From assembly GCA_963932145.1 (NCBI GenBank), contig OZ010580.1, positions 3,716,634 to 3,780,633 on the forward strand: a DNA stretch of 64,000 nucleotides. The letters are read 5' to 3'. Each line of letters opens with the position of its first letter. The first letter of the stretch is position 1. A program made the position numbers and the translations under genes. This stretch comes from Acanthosepion lycidas (Eukaryota > Mollusca > Cephalopoda > Sepiida > Sepiidae). Of the stretch, positions 20,807 to 31,001 are shown one piece after another. The notes under the pieces are model-generated. The model saw only the letters and a list, made by a program, of their open reading frames with translations. It made no database searches and was not told where the DNA came from.

Positions 20807-22433
20807 TGTGGCACCATTTAACGAGGCAGAAAGAGAAAAGGAAAGAGAGGAAGAAAGGGAGAGGCTAAGAACCGAATCGTGAGTGTTAAGCAAGAACACA
20901 CACACAGCTAAGAGACAATGGATAAAAGGATATTTTGATAAGTAACAAATGGCGAAGGAGTGTCATTACAATGACAGGGAAATTCTGAGTAAAAAGAAAG
21001 GGAAAGAAGGAAAGAATCAGATATGTTTTGGCATCGGCTGTGTTATCTAAAGATATGAAAACAAACTATTGGTACGGAAGACATCTTATTATCAGCTACA
21101 GGCCGGCTGGCCAGAGAAAGAGAAAGAAAAATTCAAATGAAAATGTTATTTCGTTAAGTGACGAAAACCATACAACTAAAAAGACTTAGACAGATATGAA
21201 AAATTAAAAAAAAACACCCACGAGCATCCTTGGCCTGCGATAATAAAATTTTGCCGAAAGAAAATAAATGTTTTTTTTTCTTTCTTCGAGGCGACAGACC
21301 GACTGGAGCTTTGGAGATGTCCTTTTTTGAGACCATGTCGAGAAGACCACACATTCTGATAATTAGCGATAAAATACTTGAAGTAAACCACGTGTAGAAC
21401 AAGAGTTATGACCGCCATTGTCATATTGTCCCGTTCGCGGCTGGAGAAATGATAAACCATTAAGGGGAAGAAAAGGGAAAGAAAAAGGAGATAATTTTTT
21501 TTTTTTAAGCAAGATATTTTTTTTCCCTGAAACAAAGCCGCAGATTCGTCCACGCCCGACTAAGACATCATTGGTCGAGTGGTGATCACGTGATGCACGA
21601 GGGAGGCTGTTGCCGCTCATCTGGAGGATGAGTAAGAGAGGTTGCCACGAAGATGTGGGGAGGGCAGTTCACGCCCCTCTGAAGTATGATGAGAAGGTGG
21701 GAGTGAGGAAAGGTTCCCAAAAATGGAAAAAGGTGGAAATTCCTAACCAGAGAGGTGGATATGTATTTAGAATTATCGAGGAACTCCCCCACCCCGGCGC
21801 CGACAAACCCACCCCGGTTCTGGTCGGCGCCCATATAAACGAAGCCACAACGAGCAGAAGAGAGTCGAGACCCAGCAATTCCCAGAGTCAGTCTCCGGTT
21901 GAAGCACGCCTCGCAGATAGCTGACCAAGATTCGCGCACATTTTCCAGACCCACATCTTTAAACCAAGAACAATTATTTTGAAGAGCGACTTAGATCCAG
22001 ATCACCGAAATAAGTTTTTCTTTTGACTTTCGTCCAAAGACCCACCGAAACACCAATTTCTTAGAGAGCAGACGACTTGAAGTGTTAAAACTTGCCTAGC
22101 GGAAAACGACGTGTCACAATCCATAGAACGGGTCGGGAGATAGATGCAGTCCTATGTATCGAACAACTAGACATAAAGTTTGTTACCTTTTTTCGTTGAT
22201 ACTTTGAACTTTTGAGTTTTTATTTTATTGCCTTTTATGCGTATTTTTGTGGTATCACCCCCGTTGGACTCGGTTTGCAGTACGGCCCCGATGACTGATT
22301 AATTTCCTCTGCCTAGATCAAATCACAACGTGGGTAGGCAGACTGGGAATCAAAGTAGGACGTCACAGTTGGTGCCGTGGTAGACTGGGATACAACGACA
22401 CGGTTGGCGCTGCGACCAGGGGACGACGTCACA
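20807..22433 (+). repeat. 3' LTR
   Basis: 1,627 bp, collinear with the 5' LTR. The differences are scattered substitutions, homopolymer length changes and a 5-bp-scale indel just upstream of the promoter inverted repeat (about 21785-21795). It is followed by the ACAT target duplication. Confidence 0.95.
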
Positions 22434-22437
22434 ACAT

Positions 22438-23214
22438 CTTGATGAAAGAAACTTCTTTATAAACATTTCTTTTATTGTTTTCTTTTATGGACATTGCAAA
22501 GCTTAGTTTCACTGGAAACTACAATCTCTTGAAATTTTTACATCAGTTGGGATCAAAGGTATTCTTGCGATGAAAACATTTAATAAGTCTGGTTTCATTA
22601 CAGAGTCTTGGAGGATCTAGATTTCTTAAAATTATTGGATCACCAATTTTGAGATAATTTGTGAGGTGGTAATCCAGATGGATCTAACGAGGTCAAAAAC
22701 TCAACTTCACTGCTGCTGAAGGATTTACAACTATATCAATGGACTTATAAGAGTGTCATTCTCTGGGGTAGATTGTCATAATTCAATGTTAATGGAGTTA
22801 AATTGCTCTCTCCCTTAACCATTTGTGATTCTGTTAATGTTTGTTGATGTTTGCGAAGAATTTGGTTATTAATGATTTGCTCGACAATACCGTTGAGAGA
22901 CAAGTCGCGCGTTGAATGAAATGTAATAGAAAAATGATATTTGCTTAGATATTTGACACCAGATACGACATAAAATGGATCCTTTTCGGGGCTTATAAAT
23001 CATTGAAGATATTTTTTTCCTTCTGTTTCATATGTTTACTCTTTCGTTTATTTTATTTAAACAGCAATGCATAATGGTTGCCATGAGTGAAGTTGAAGTG
23101 ATTGTGATTGTAAAATAAATGAATTGTTTAGGGTAGAATGTATTTGTTTTTAATGTAATTTTCTGGTTGAACTGAAAGAGATTGGACAGGATATCAGTTC
23201 AGATGACGTCATCT
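22438..23214. other. AT-rich spacer with an orphan decayed H3 3' end
   Basis: At 22977-23010 the sequence GGATCCTTTTCGGGGCTTAT then AAATCATTGAAG aligns with the H3 3' end at 1563-1592 (stem-loop, AATAAATCATTTGAA). No H3 codons remain upstream. A related stretch, about 120 bp including the leader ATGAAATGTAATA, recurs at 30699-30822. Confidence 0.6.
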
Positions 23215-24770
23215 AGATATGAGATCTTAATGAAAATCAGCAAAGACGGACTCGTCTGTCCAACTAAAGGGTCCCGGAAGAACTACTCCCTTCCGCGTAT
23301 CTAACCGCATGCCGGATGACTTGTCGCGTTTAATTATGGCTTCCGCAACCTTCTCGTACCTCTCAAGCGGCTTCTGTATTACTGCAATGTCGCTACAGCA
23401 CGGCACGAAAATAGTTACACCATCGGCTCGACCTCCAGGGACAGCGATTTCTCATAGGGCCAGACTGCACGGCCTATCCCTTAGCCACCACAGTAGGGGT
23501 TCCAACGCCAAAGCGTAAAGTAAGGGCGACAGTGGACAACCCTGAACAACCGACCGAGACAGCATAAAAGTGCTCGACCTCTTTCCGTTCACCTGTACCC
23601 CATCACTAGAGAAACGATACAGGAGGCTGATCCACGTGGAGAAGTCGGGTTCGATTCAGTTGATCTGCAGGCCAGGATCCAGGTACTGATGATCGACCCT
23701 ATCGAATGCCTTGGTCTGATCTAAATTGATCAGCGGGGCTTACTCGTCTTTTTCTACACCCTCTCTGATCGTTCGGACCAGATGCAGGCTGCTTTGAATT
23801 GTTCGTCTCTTCACATCACGTCTGTAAGCTGGCGACAAAAATCGGAACAAAGATATGTGCAGGAAATATTCATACGGCAGACCATCAAGTTCCGGAGATT
23901 TGCCAAAGCCTTTTCAATGCCGAGTGAACTTCGCCCTCTGTGATTTCACCCTCGCGGGTAGCTGCTTCAGTTCGAGGAAAGTCCGCCAAATACCTGCAAA
24001 ACTCGTCGCCACAGAGACGAGGCTCCTGGGTAAAATGGCTATGGAAATGCTGCCTAAATACCTCGCACATGCCTTTGGTCGGCCTCAGAGTACGACCTCC
24101 CGAATATAACGATTGGAACCTCGACGGATTTCTTCCTTGTCCAATTCTGCGCCCATATTCATAGCTTCGTTAGACATCTTGTTTAACCTATGCATAACTA
24201 CCTGATCCTGGTAGCGCTTCTTAGCCTTATGCTTCAGAGACTGCCTGGCTAAAACTATCTCTAAGGAATCCTCCCAGTATCCGCCCAGGACATGCTCTCC
24301 TCTAGAGTGTTTACTTCATTAGCCCTATGTAGGGTAAGTCGTCTGCTATATTCGGTGGTGAAAGACCTAATACTATCCTTAAGCCCCTCCTTCCACTTAT
24401 TTCCAATAATCGCCCCCACTAGTTCCCGATGCAATAATCTAATTAGCTGTTGCCTGAAGTTCCGCCTGCCAAGTAAAGACAGATTGAACTTCCTGTGTCT
24501 AGCCATTCTAGGACTAATACCTAACGCCATCCGGGCACAGAGGAGTATATGGCCCGAATAGTCTAAACGGTGGAACGTGGGGCAGTCTAGCAAATCTAGA
24601 TCGACACTTCTTACTAAAATTCTGTCCATGCAGATGGCTACCCGGATAGACGGCTATTTATGTGTCCCACTGCACACGTCCACATCTCCTTCCCCGGTTG
24701 ATTGACCTGGTATCTATCGACAAGCCCAATCAGATCGACCACCCGCTAGCTTCCTGCTTATGTCTATCTC
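23215..24770 (-). mobile_element. Tx1/L1-like LINE, 5' truncated and mutated
   Basis: Read on the minus strand from about 24770 downward. First comes the end of an apurinic-type endonuclease (DLIGLVDRYQVNQPGKE, MDRILVRSVDL, then LDYSGHILLCARMALG in place of the usual SDH motif). A linker region follows (RRNFRQQLIRLL, RPTKGMCEVFRQHF), then the reverse transcriptase (pieces of the D-KAFD block and QGCPLSPLLYALALEPLL at about 23480-23545). The frame is broken many times by stops and shifts. The catalytic YADD-like block is not readable. It is a dead fragment; the Tx1-type assignment rests on the QGCPLS..LYALALEP form. Confidence 0.8.
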
Positions 24771-24934
24771 CACTACTTCCTGTCCATTATAACTCTAAGC
24801 AACGTTTTTCTATTTACTATCTCTCCTTAGACATATATCATTCATAAAAGATTTAATAAAAATAAATAGTTTAAATTATAATAATAATATTATTTACTAT
24901 CATACAGTTAAATTTATATAATTAATTAACTATA

Positions 24935-26268
24935 TCTATAATTCCCAAAATGTGTGTGTATGTATGTTTGTGTGTGCGATCAGTTGTTTATGCGTTTCCA
25001 CAGTTTTCATCTGATTTCGACGAATTTTTTTTTGTTTTGATAAATAACTCTTCAAAGGCGAAAAATCGGAGAAACTGATTTTTTACATTTTGCGCAAAAA
25101 TAAAAGGCAAAATTTAATTTACGTTTTCACACATAAGTTTCCAATCCGAGCTCATGCTGTGTGGGCGTGATTCACACCTCTAGATGTTGCACATCGGTTG
25201 CTGCTGACCTTGATAAACAGCGCGTGCAGCAAAACGTCTACGTGTGGCCTTGCAACACGCGATGTGTCACGCGCTGATGCACCTGAATACGCATGATCTG
25301 CGGAACGCATGATCTGTTCCAGTTGCCCATTGGCTGCACAAAGCCCATTACACGTCCAGTCAAATGTCGCCGTGTCATACTGATTGTCAACGCAGTCCTA
25401 AGCTCATTTCTATTGCTTAATTCTTCAATTCCGCTTCTACTTATGTACATCCAGGCCTGCTTATACATTCCCCCTCCTTTTGGCCAAGCTTTCAATCTCT
25501 CTCAAGTGAGGTTACCTTTTCCGTTGCATAAAGCCTAGTACTACAGTTTTAAGGTGTTGCTTTCATTGTTTATAGCCGTTCCCAATTTAATTTTTTTTAT
25601 TGTCCTGCCAGTTTTTGCATTGCATTCAGCGTAGTAAGCAAGTTTGCTTTTTTATTACTCAACATTTATTTTTCCAACCTTTCCTAAAGTTATTCGAGCT
25701 TAGTGATTCCTGTAGCTTTACAGCGTTCTCTTCTGGTATTTGCCCACGCGTTCCATTTGACAATTCATACTTACCTAAAACATGTCACCAAAGAAAAGAA
25801 CTTGTCTAGGTTGCAAAACCGCTGCCACCAGGTTCGCCATGCGAATAAGAGATAACGCATCGTCTTAGAATATTCAGTTCGCCTGTCTCAAAATGTTTCT
25901 CGGGATGATTTAATCAGGGCCACTGAGTCCGAATATCAACGTAGATATCGGCTTTTCAGAAGAGCATACCTGAACGCTTCTTCGCGCGAGACTGAAAATG
26001 ATCATCAAAGCACTCATTGGCTGAGGAAAAACTCCTCTTCAACGTGAGGCTGAAACAAGATTGAGAACGTAAAAACAGCTCTTTTCAGGGCCACCCACCC
26101 CCATTCAAATTGTTACCCTCCCATCTGGGGCTATGCCTCCGTTGCATCCAATTACTCACTGTTACTAATATTGATTTTCGGGTGTGCTGACTTTAAACTT
26201 AAACTGCTCGAATTGAACAAAAATTCCCAGTAATGAAAGACCCGGTCGAAGACGGGTTATACTGCTAG
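24935..26268 (+). mobile_element. Helitron, non-autonomous, with both ends visible
   Basis: Starts with TC after an A (A|TCTATAATTCCC) and ends CTAG before a T (CTAG|T), as Helitrons do when inserted between A and T. Twelve bases before the end, a hairpin ACCCGGTC-GAA-GACGGGT (26240-26257) is the 3' signature. Inside, about 25795-26035, broken frames give MSPKKRTCLGCKTAATRFAM and TESEYQRRYRLFRRAYLNAS, similar to the N-terminal Arg-rich part of Helitron Rep/helicase proteins. The rest of Rep and the helicase is missing, so the element is internally deleted. Confidence 0.8.
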
Positions 26269-26825
26269 TTTATTATAATATGTACCGATATTATATTGTA
26301 TTCAGAAATATAATTGTTCAGCAGCGCTTTTCATTGATCAGATAAAAAAGAAATTGAATTCCTATTGATGCTATAAATAAAATTCTAAAATTAAATATTC
26401 TAAGTAAATATCAGTATATAAATTCTTATTGGTTTTCCTTTATCGTTGGAAATGACTTACGTTTAAGTTTTATCAATATTTTTTTCTGTGATAATATTTA
26501 TATTTCTACTTTTGATGATTATTGGTTGGATTGATGAAAGTTAGTTAACAAGTAAAATAAACATCTTCAAATTTATAAGCTCTTTAAATGATTTATGCAT
26601 GAATAGCCCCATTTTGTCAGTAACTTTTGGATTGTTTCTTGATCACTGAAAATATCTTTTTTCCTCATTTTAATACTTTTGTCAAGAAAATAAATTTTCA
26701 TTGCTAAATCTTCGCTGTAAATAACATCGACAGCACTGACAAATATATTATCGTTTTTACCTTTAATATTTACAGTATTCATCAATTCGACAATGAGTTT
26801 ATAAAATACACGCGAGTTTAATGGG
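26269..26825. repeat. Spacer unit, first tandem copy (26373-26600)
   Basis: The segment 26373-26600 (from AATAAAATTCTAAAATTAAA to GATTTATGCAT) is repeated at 27009-27208 with about 15-20% difference, so the tRNA-Gly sits between two diverged direct repeats. No gene here. Confidence 0.7.
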
Positions 26826-26896
26826 GCATCGGTGGTTCAGTGGAAGAATGCTCGCCTGCCACGCGGGCGGCCCGGGTTCGATTCCCGGCCGATGCA
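26826..26896 (+). tRNA. tRNA-Gly (GCC)
   Basis: 71 nt that fold fully: acceptor GCATCGG/CCGATGC with discriminator A, D-arm, anticodon stem CTCGC/GCGGG with loop CTGCCAC (anticodon GCC, positions 26858-26860), and T-arm CCGGG-TTCGATT-CCCGG. The A box (TGGTTCAGTGG) and B box (GGTTCGATTCC) are intact, and a T-run terminator follows (TTTTCTTTTTTTT). One D-loop base differs from the usual tRNA-Gly (AGTGGA rather than AGTGGT). It looks functional. Confidence 0.95.
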
Positions 26897-27008
26897 TGTT
26901 TTCTTTTTTTTTAAGTCATAAATGCAATACCAATTTAATATGTATTAATTATTATTGTATTGTATTTAAAAATATGTCTGATCAATTTTTTTCTTATTGT
27001 TGCTATGA

Positions 27009-27208
27009 AATAAAATTCTAAAATTAAATATCTATGAAATATAGATACTTAGTAATCCTCCTTTATTCTTGGAAATGATTTACGTTTATTGTTTTATCAA
27101 TATTTTTTTTCTATGATAATATCTCTACTTACGTTGATTATTGGATTGATACAAGTTAGCAAGTCAAATAAACATCCAACTTATTAGCTTAAATTAATTA
27201 CGCATCTC
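27009..27208. repeat. Spacer unit, second tandem copy
   Basis: Diverged direct repeat of 26373-26600. It runs directly into the H4 pseudogene, which the first copy lacks. Confidence 0.7.
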
Positions 27209-27498
27209 AAGGTGCTCAAAGATAACAATTAACATCCAGGGCATCATAAACTTGCGTCTAGCTCGCAGAGGTGGAGTCAAGCATAACTTTAGTCCCATCT
27301 ACGAGAAAACACGTGGTTTCATTGGGGTTTTCCTTGAGAATGTTATACGTGATGACATCACCTACACTGAGCATGCCAAGAGAAAGACTGTTACCGCCAT
27401 GGATGTGGTCTATGCCCTGAAGAGACAAGGCAAAATTCTCTATGGATTCGGGCTATAAATATGAAAATATTTTCTCTCAACGGCCCTTTTTGGGGACC
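27201..27498 (+). pseudogene. Histone H4 pseudogene with decayed stem-loop
   Basis: Begins at the H4 codons for [10 protein letters not shown], without the first ~18 codons, and has a small insertion (AATTA near 27226) and a deletion near 27245. From 27252 an open stretch gives [20 protein letters not shown] and then [18 protein letters not shown] and LYGFGL, with changes at many invariant H4 residues. The stem-loop at 27482-27498 reads GGCCCTTTTTGGGGACC, with its 3' arm broken. There is no start codon in register and no promoter was recognised. Confidence 0.92.
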
Positions 27499-29039
27499 AC
27501 CCATTTGCTACAAACACTTTATTCAACCATCGCAAGATATGTACATTTTTTAATCAATTTCCACTTAAAGATGACGAGATTATTCTTTTCATAATAATTA
27601 GTTTGATAACCATTACTTTACGCCTAAAATACCCTGGTGTTATGCTAATTAGTTTTATTTTTCGCCAATCGCTTTTATCTATAAAAAAAATGTCTTATAA
27701 TTTTAAGCAAATCTGATTCTTTTGTTCATTGAGTATTTAGAAAATAATTTCTGTGTTTAACTTGATTAATAATTTGCAAAATTCTCTCTCTTTCTTTGCC
27801 TGTAAATTGAAGAAGTTAAACAAAAATTATCATAAAAAAAGCTACGAAATTTTCTACACTGGTTTCTTGTGTGAACTCGTATTTATTTTCTTAGCCTGGG
27901 TCTATCAATATCTTTTTTATTTCTTATTTTTTAAAATCGGAAAATAACTATCTGACATGAAATGCACCTGATAGAGAAATGGGTGTCTTTTATGATAAAG
28001 TACGTTTATAAAAGAATTTACAAAATTATTTGATACACACGAATGAAGAGAGCGACCTCTTCTTTGAAATTACATTTATAATAATTTTATGACATTCATT
28101 TAATTCTAAATTAATGTCCCTCTTTCAAATTATAATTATAATAATTTCATTACTAAATTCATTTTATTGTTTGAGAATCTGAAGATTTAGAACCTTTTTG
28201 GATTAATGTCTGTTCAAATATATTTCCCTTTTATTTAATAACAGTAGTAAAAATTCATAAAATCTGTCTAAATCTTAATTCCATTTCTCATCAAATTGTT
28301 GTTGAAGGATTCCAAAGACTTTTTTCCGATTTACCATTTATAGTGAGTTTGAGACTCACAGACTTGATCTATGCGGGGGATCAAGAAGAAATCTTGTTCT
28401 TGAAATACAATCCTTAACCACCACGAAAACAGCATTTACCATATTTACTTCCAGTTCCAGAGGGTCACTAAAAATGAGCATACATGATGATAAAAATGAC
28501 ACAAACCTAAAGAAAATGTTTTATCGAGACAATCTTTGTTATTATTAAGAGGAAAGACAAAATTATGTTTTTTATTAATAAATTATAGAAAATCCGCTCT
28601 GAATCGTAAAATGCAATAAAAATAAGATATTATTTAATTAGATAATGTTTTAATTGCTTATATGTAGAAAATATATTATGGGTACTACTATCTTAAGAAA
28701 AAGTTTTTCGATGAACAATAAATTTTTACAAGAATTGTTTTCATTTTTTTTTTTTCATGTAAATTAGAGTAATTTACAAATTTTAAAATCTTTTAGAATG
28801 GAATATTGTTAGTAAATTAAGAATGTATTTACTAATCGTAGATGGAAAAGGTCACAAGTCAACGACACCCAATATTTTAAAAGTAATTGTGTATAAATGT
28901 GTCGATTTTTGTAAAGACGGAAGTCCGCACATGTCACTAAAACCGATTTGTAAATTTCGCACATTTCCTCAACAAGGATTTTAGTAAGACATCGAAATTA
29001 AACTGAAACCGAAGATTTTATTCTTGTTCCACGAGACTA
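27499..29039. other. AT-rich spacer
   Basis: No gene was recognised. It contains spacer-family traces (about 28505-28640, TTATCG...TTTGTTATTATTAAGAG and AAAATCCGCTCTGAATCG) shared with 32240-32290 and 56960-57020. Confidence 0.5.
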
Positions 29040-29763
29040 ATGCTTGCTAAGTCCAAATTACTAAGCACATCTACTGAAAAATTGTGTTAAACCGAAATGC
29101 AGATTCTGTGATAAATATCCAGAAGCAATTGACCATCTTGTATCGGGTTTCACGTTGTTAACATTCACTGAATATAGAACTCGTCATGATAGAGTGGACC
29201 AATATCCACACTGGAAAATATGCAACTTCTTTTACGAGAACGAAACAGTATGAAACTGGTATCTTACACAGACCCGGTTACACAGATAGGACCTGTAATA
29301 ATTTTATTGGGTTTTACAATACACACAGACAGAACAATCACAGCTAATTGCCCAGGTATCGTGATGAAAAACCATAAAACAGAATGTGATTTCTTGTTAA
29401 CATTCCAGTTCCTGCAGATTGTAATGTATATTTGAAGATTTTCAAAAACTATTAAAATACAAGGATCTTAAAGTGGAAATGTAAAAAAAATAGAAGAAAA
29501 TGAAACACATGAGGACATCAATAATGAAAAAAAGTTTCGGATAGACACATTGAAAGTATTCTTGGTAGCCCATTCCTTAAAGAAGTACAAAAAATTGTAC
29601 TCACAAGTACAGCTCCCACATCACGAAGTGCTTTATCTATGTAAAATGTGCATGATCTCAGTTTTTTTAAGAAAATGTTCCGTGGAAAATGAGTGAAGCC
29701 ATTGCTGACTTTAGATCTCTGGTTGGGAGCCGGATGGAAATGTGTATACAACAGAAATTAAAG

Positions 29764-29842
<79 letters not shown>
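29040..29842 (+). mobile_element. 3' end of an R4/Dong-like LINE with (AAT)n tail
   Basis: Broken frames give a CCHC-type segment (KCRFCDKYPEAIDHLVSGF, about 29094), EYRTRHDRVDQYPHWKIC, KLLKYKDLKVEM, and near the end ILGSPFLKEVQKIVLTSTA (about 29556) before TAA. This order is the C-terminal endonuclease-side end of a widespread invertebrate LINE family. It ends in about 26 AAT units (29764-29842). R4/Dong elements are known to sit at (TAA)n, which fits. The 5' boundary is uncertain. Confidence 0.65.
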
Positions 29843-30698
29843 CCGATAGCTTTCAAAATATCAGTCTAGTAAATTTTAATCCCCTCTTTTGTATAGTGAA
29901 ATTATTTTATTTTTTTTAAATATGAGACATTTTTTCGACCATTTCATTTCCGTTGAAACTAATGTTGAATAAATCATCGCTATAGGAGTTGGTTAGAAAA
30001 TAGAACAGCTTGAAAGACTGAGAGATCCACACGCTTTACTTCATTTTGCCATATTAGAGACACCAGTTATGGACAATATCAGCAAACCTTTTATTTTTTT
30101 CACAGTTCACAGACGTTTATTTAAACAGATGATATTAGGTATGTTTCAAACTTAGATTTATACAGATGGTCACCAAACGGTTGGGGTTCTCGAATGTCCT
30201 TTAAGGTCTGACTTTATACGAACAGTCAAAAAGAACTTTATTTTCAACGTACGTTCGGAAAGTTAAACTAAGTCGATAACTATACGTAGAAATGGTAAAC
30301 GGACGCAGGGTTTTAGAGAAATATTTTCATGGCAAAATAACTAAGGATCAAGTTAATGAGTGTCACTAAATATTGTAAAATCAACAAATGGTCTATTTCT
30401 GTCGGGTATTTCAAGTGTTTACGGGTCCGTACAGTTTGCAATAGATATTCATAGTAAATCGATGCGCCGGGAAGTAGTTGATCTCTAAAAATGGGTTTGT
30501 AATACTGCTACAATTATGTATTCGATAGATTTCATATTTCATGGTTCCTAGGATCCATTAAGACAAGACTTTTGTATAAAGAAATCGTTAAGAATATAGA
30601 TAGCATACAAAAATAGAAAATAAAGTTTATTTTCTAATCTCGATTTTCAACATTTAAGGTTTCTTTTCTGTTCTAAGGTTTGGAGACGAGACGCACAT
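29843..30698. other. Spacer, no gene recognised
   Basis: Holds a 20-bp string, GCCATATTAGAGACACCAGT (30048-30067), that recurs at 50300-50319 just beyond the RTE-like LINE tail. No coding signal was recognised. Confidence 0.4.
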
Positions 30699-31001
30699 AG
30701 AATGAAATGTAATAAAAAATTTATATTTGCATAGCAAACAAATATCCACATTTGATTTCATATAAGGCGTTCTATAAAATGGATCCTTTTCAGGGTCTAC
30801 AAATCACTGAAGACACTGGTATGCATATGAGAATGTTCCTTGAGAATGTTATCTGTGATATCGTCACCTTCACTGAGTATATCTAAGAAGAAGATTGTTA
30901 CCACCATGAATGGATCTATGTCCTGAAGAGACAAGGCAGAACTCTCTACGGCTTCGGGGGTTAAATATGAAGATTTTGACTCAACGGCCCTTTTTAGGGA
31001 C
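30699..31001 (+). pseudogene. Orphan H3 3' end followed by an H4 pseudogene
   Basis: 30781-30814 is a decayed H3-type stem-loop and tail (GGATCCTTTTCAGGGTCTAC...), as at 22977. From about 30832 to 30964 the last ~45 codons of an H4 follow: pieces of FLENVI, VTF/TEY, KK..VTTMN and the end GRTLYGFGG are recognisable, but indels shift the frame. A near-perfect histone stem-loop half (GGCCCTTTTTAGGG, 30986-30999) ends it. No promoter or N-terminal half remains. Confidence 0.85.

Larger units (their letters stand above)
11186..22433 (+). mobile_element. Ty3/gypsy-type LTR element with F-like env (errantivirus-like)
   Basis: An 11,248-bp insertion flanked by ACAT at 11182-11185 and 22434-22437. 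The order is 5' LTR, primer-binding region, gag, pol (protease, reverse transcriptase, RNase H, integrase), env, tandem repeat, polypurine tract, 3' LTR. This gene order with integrase after RNase H is Ty3/gypsy, and an F-type env points to errantivirus-like elements. The two LTRs differ at roughly 20 sites in 1.6 kb by eye, so the insertion is fairly young but not new. It is non-functional: gag is frame-broken, pol has stops at 16029 and 17823 plus frameshifts near 16910-17040, and env has a stop at 20223 and no membrane anchor. It is GC-richer than the host spacer. Confidence 0.93.

Noticed and set aside
23309-24561. Plus-strand frames in 23309-24561 as genes
   Set aside because: Antisense to the LINE relic, which explains the open stretches and the GC content.
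29764-29842. Repeat array as a possible CRISPR or satellite
   Set aside because: It is a plain trinucleotide tract; no spaced repeats of CRISPR type exist anywhere in this eukaryotic window.
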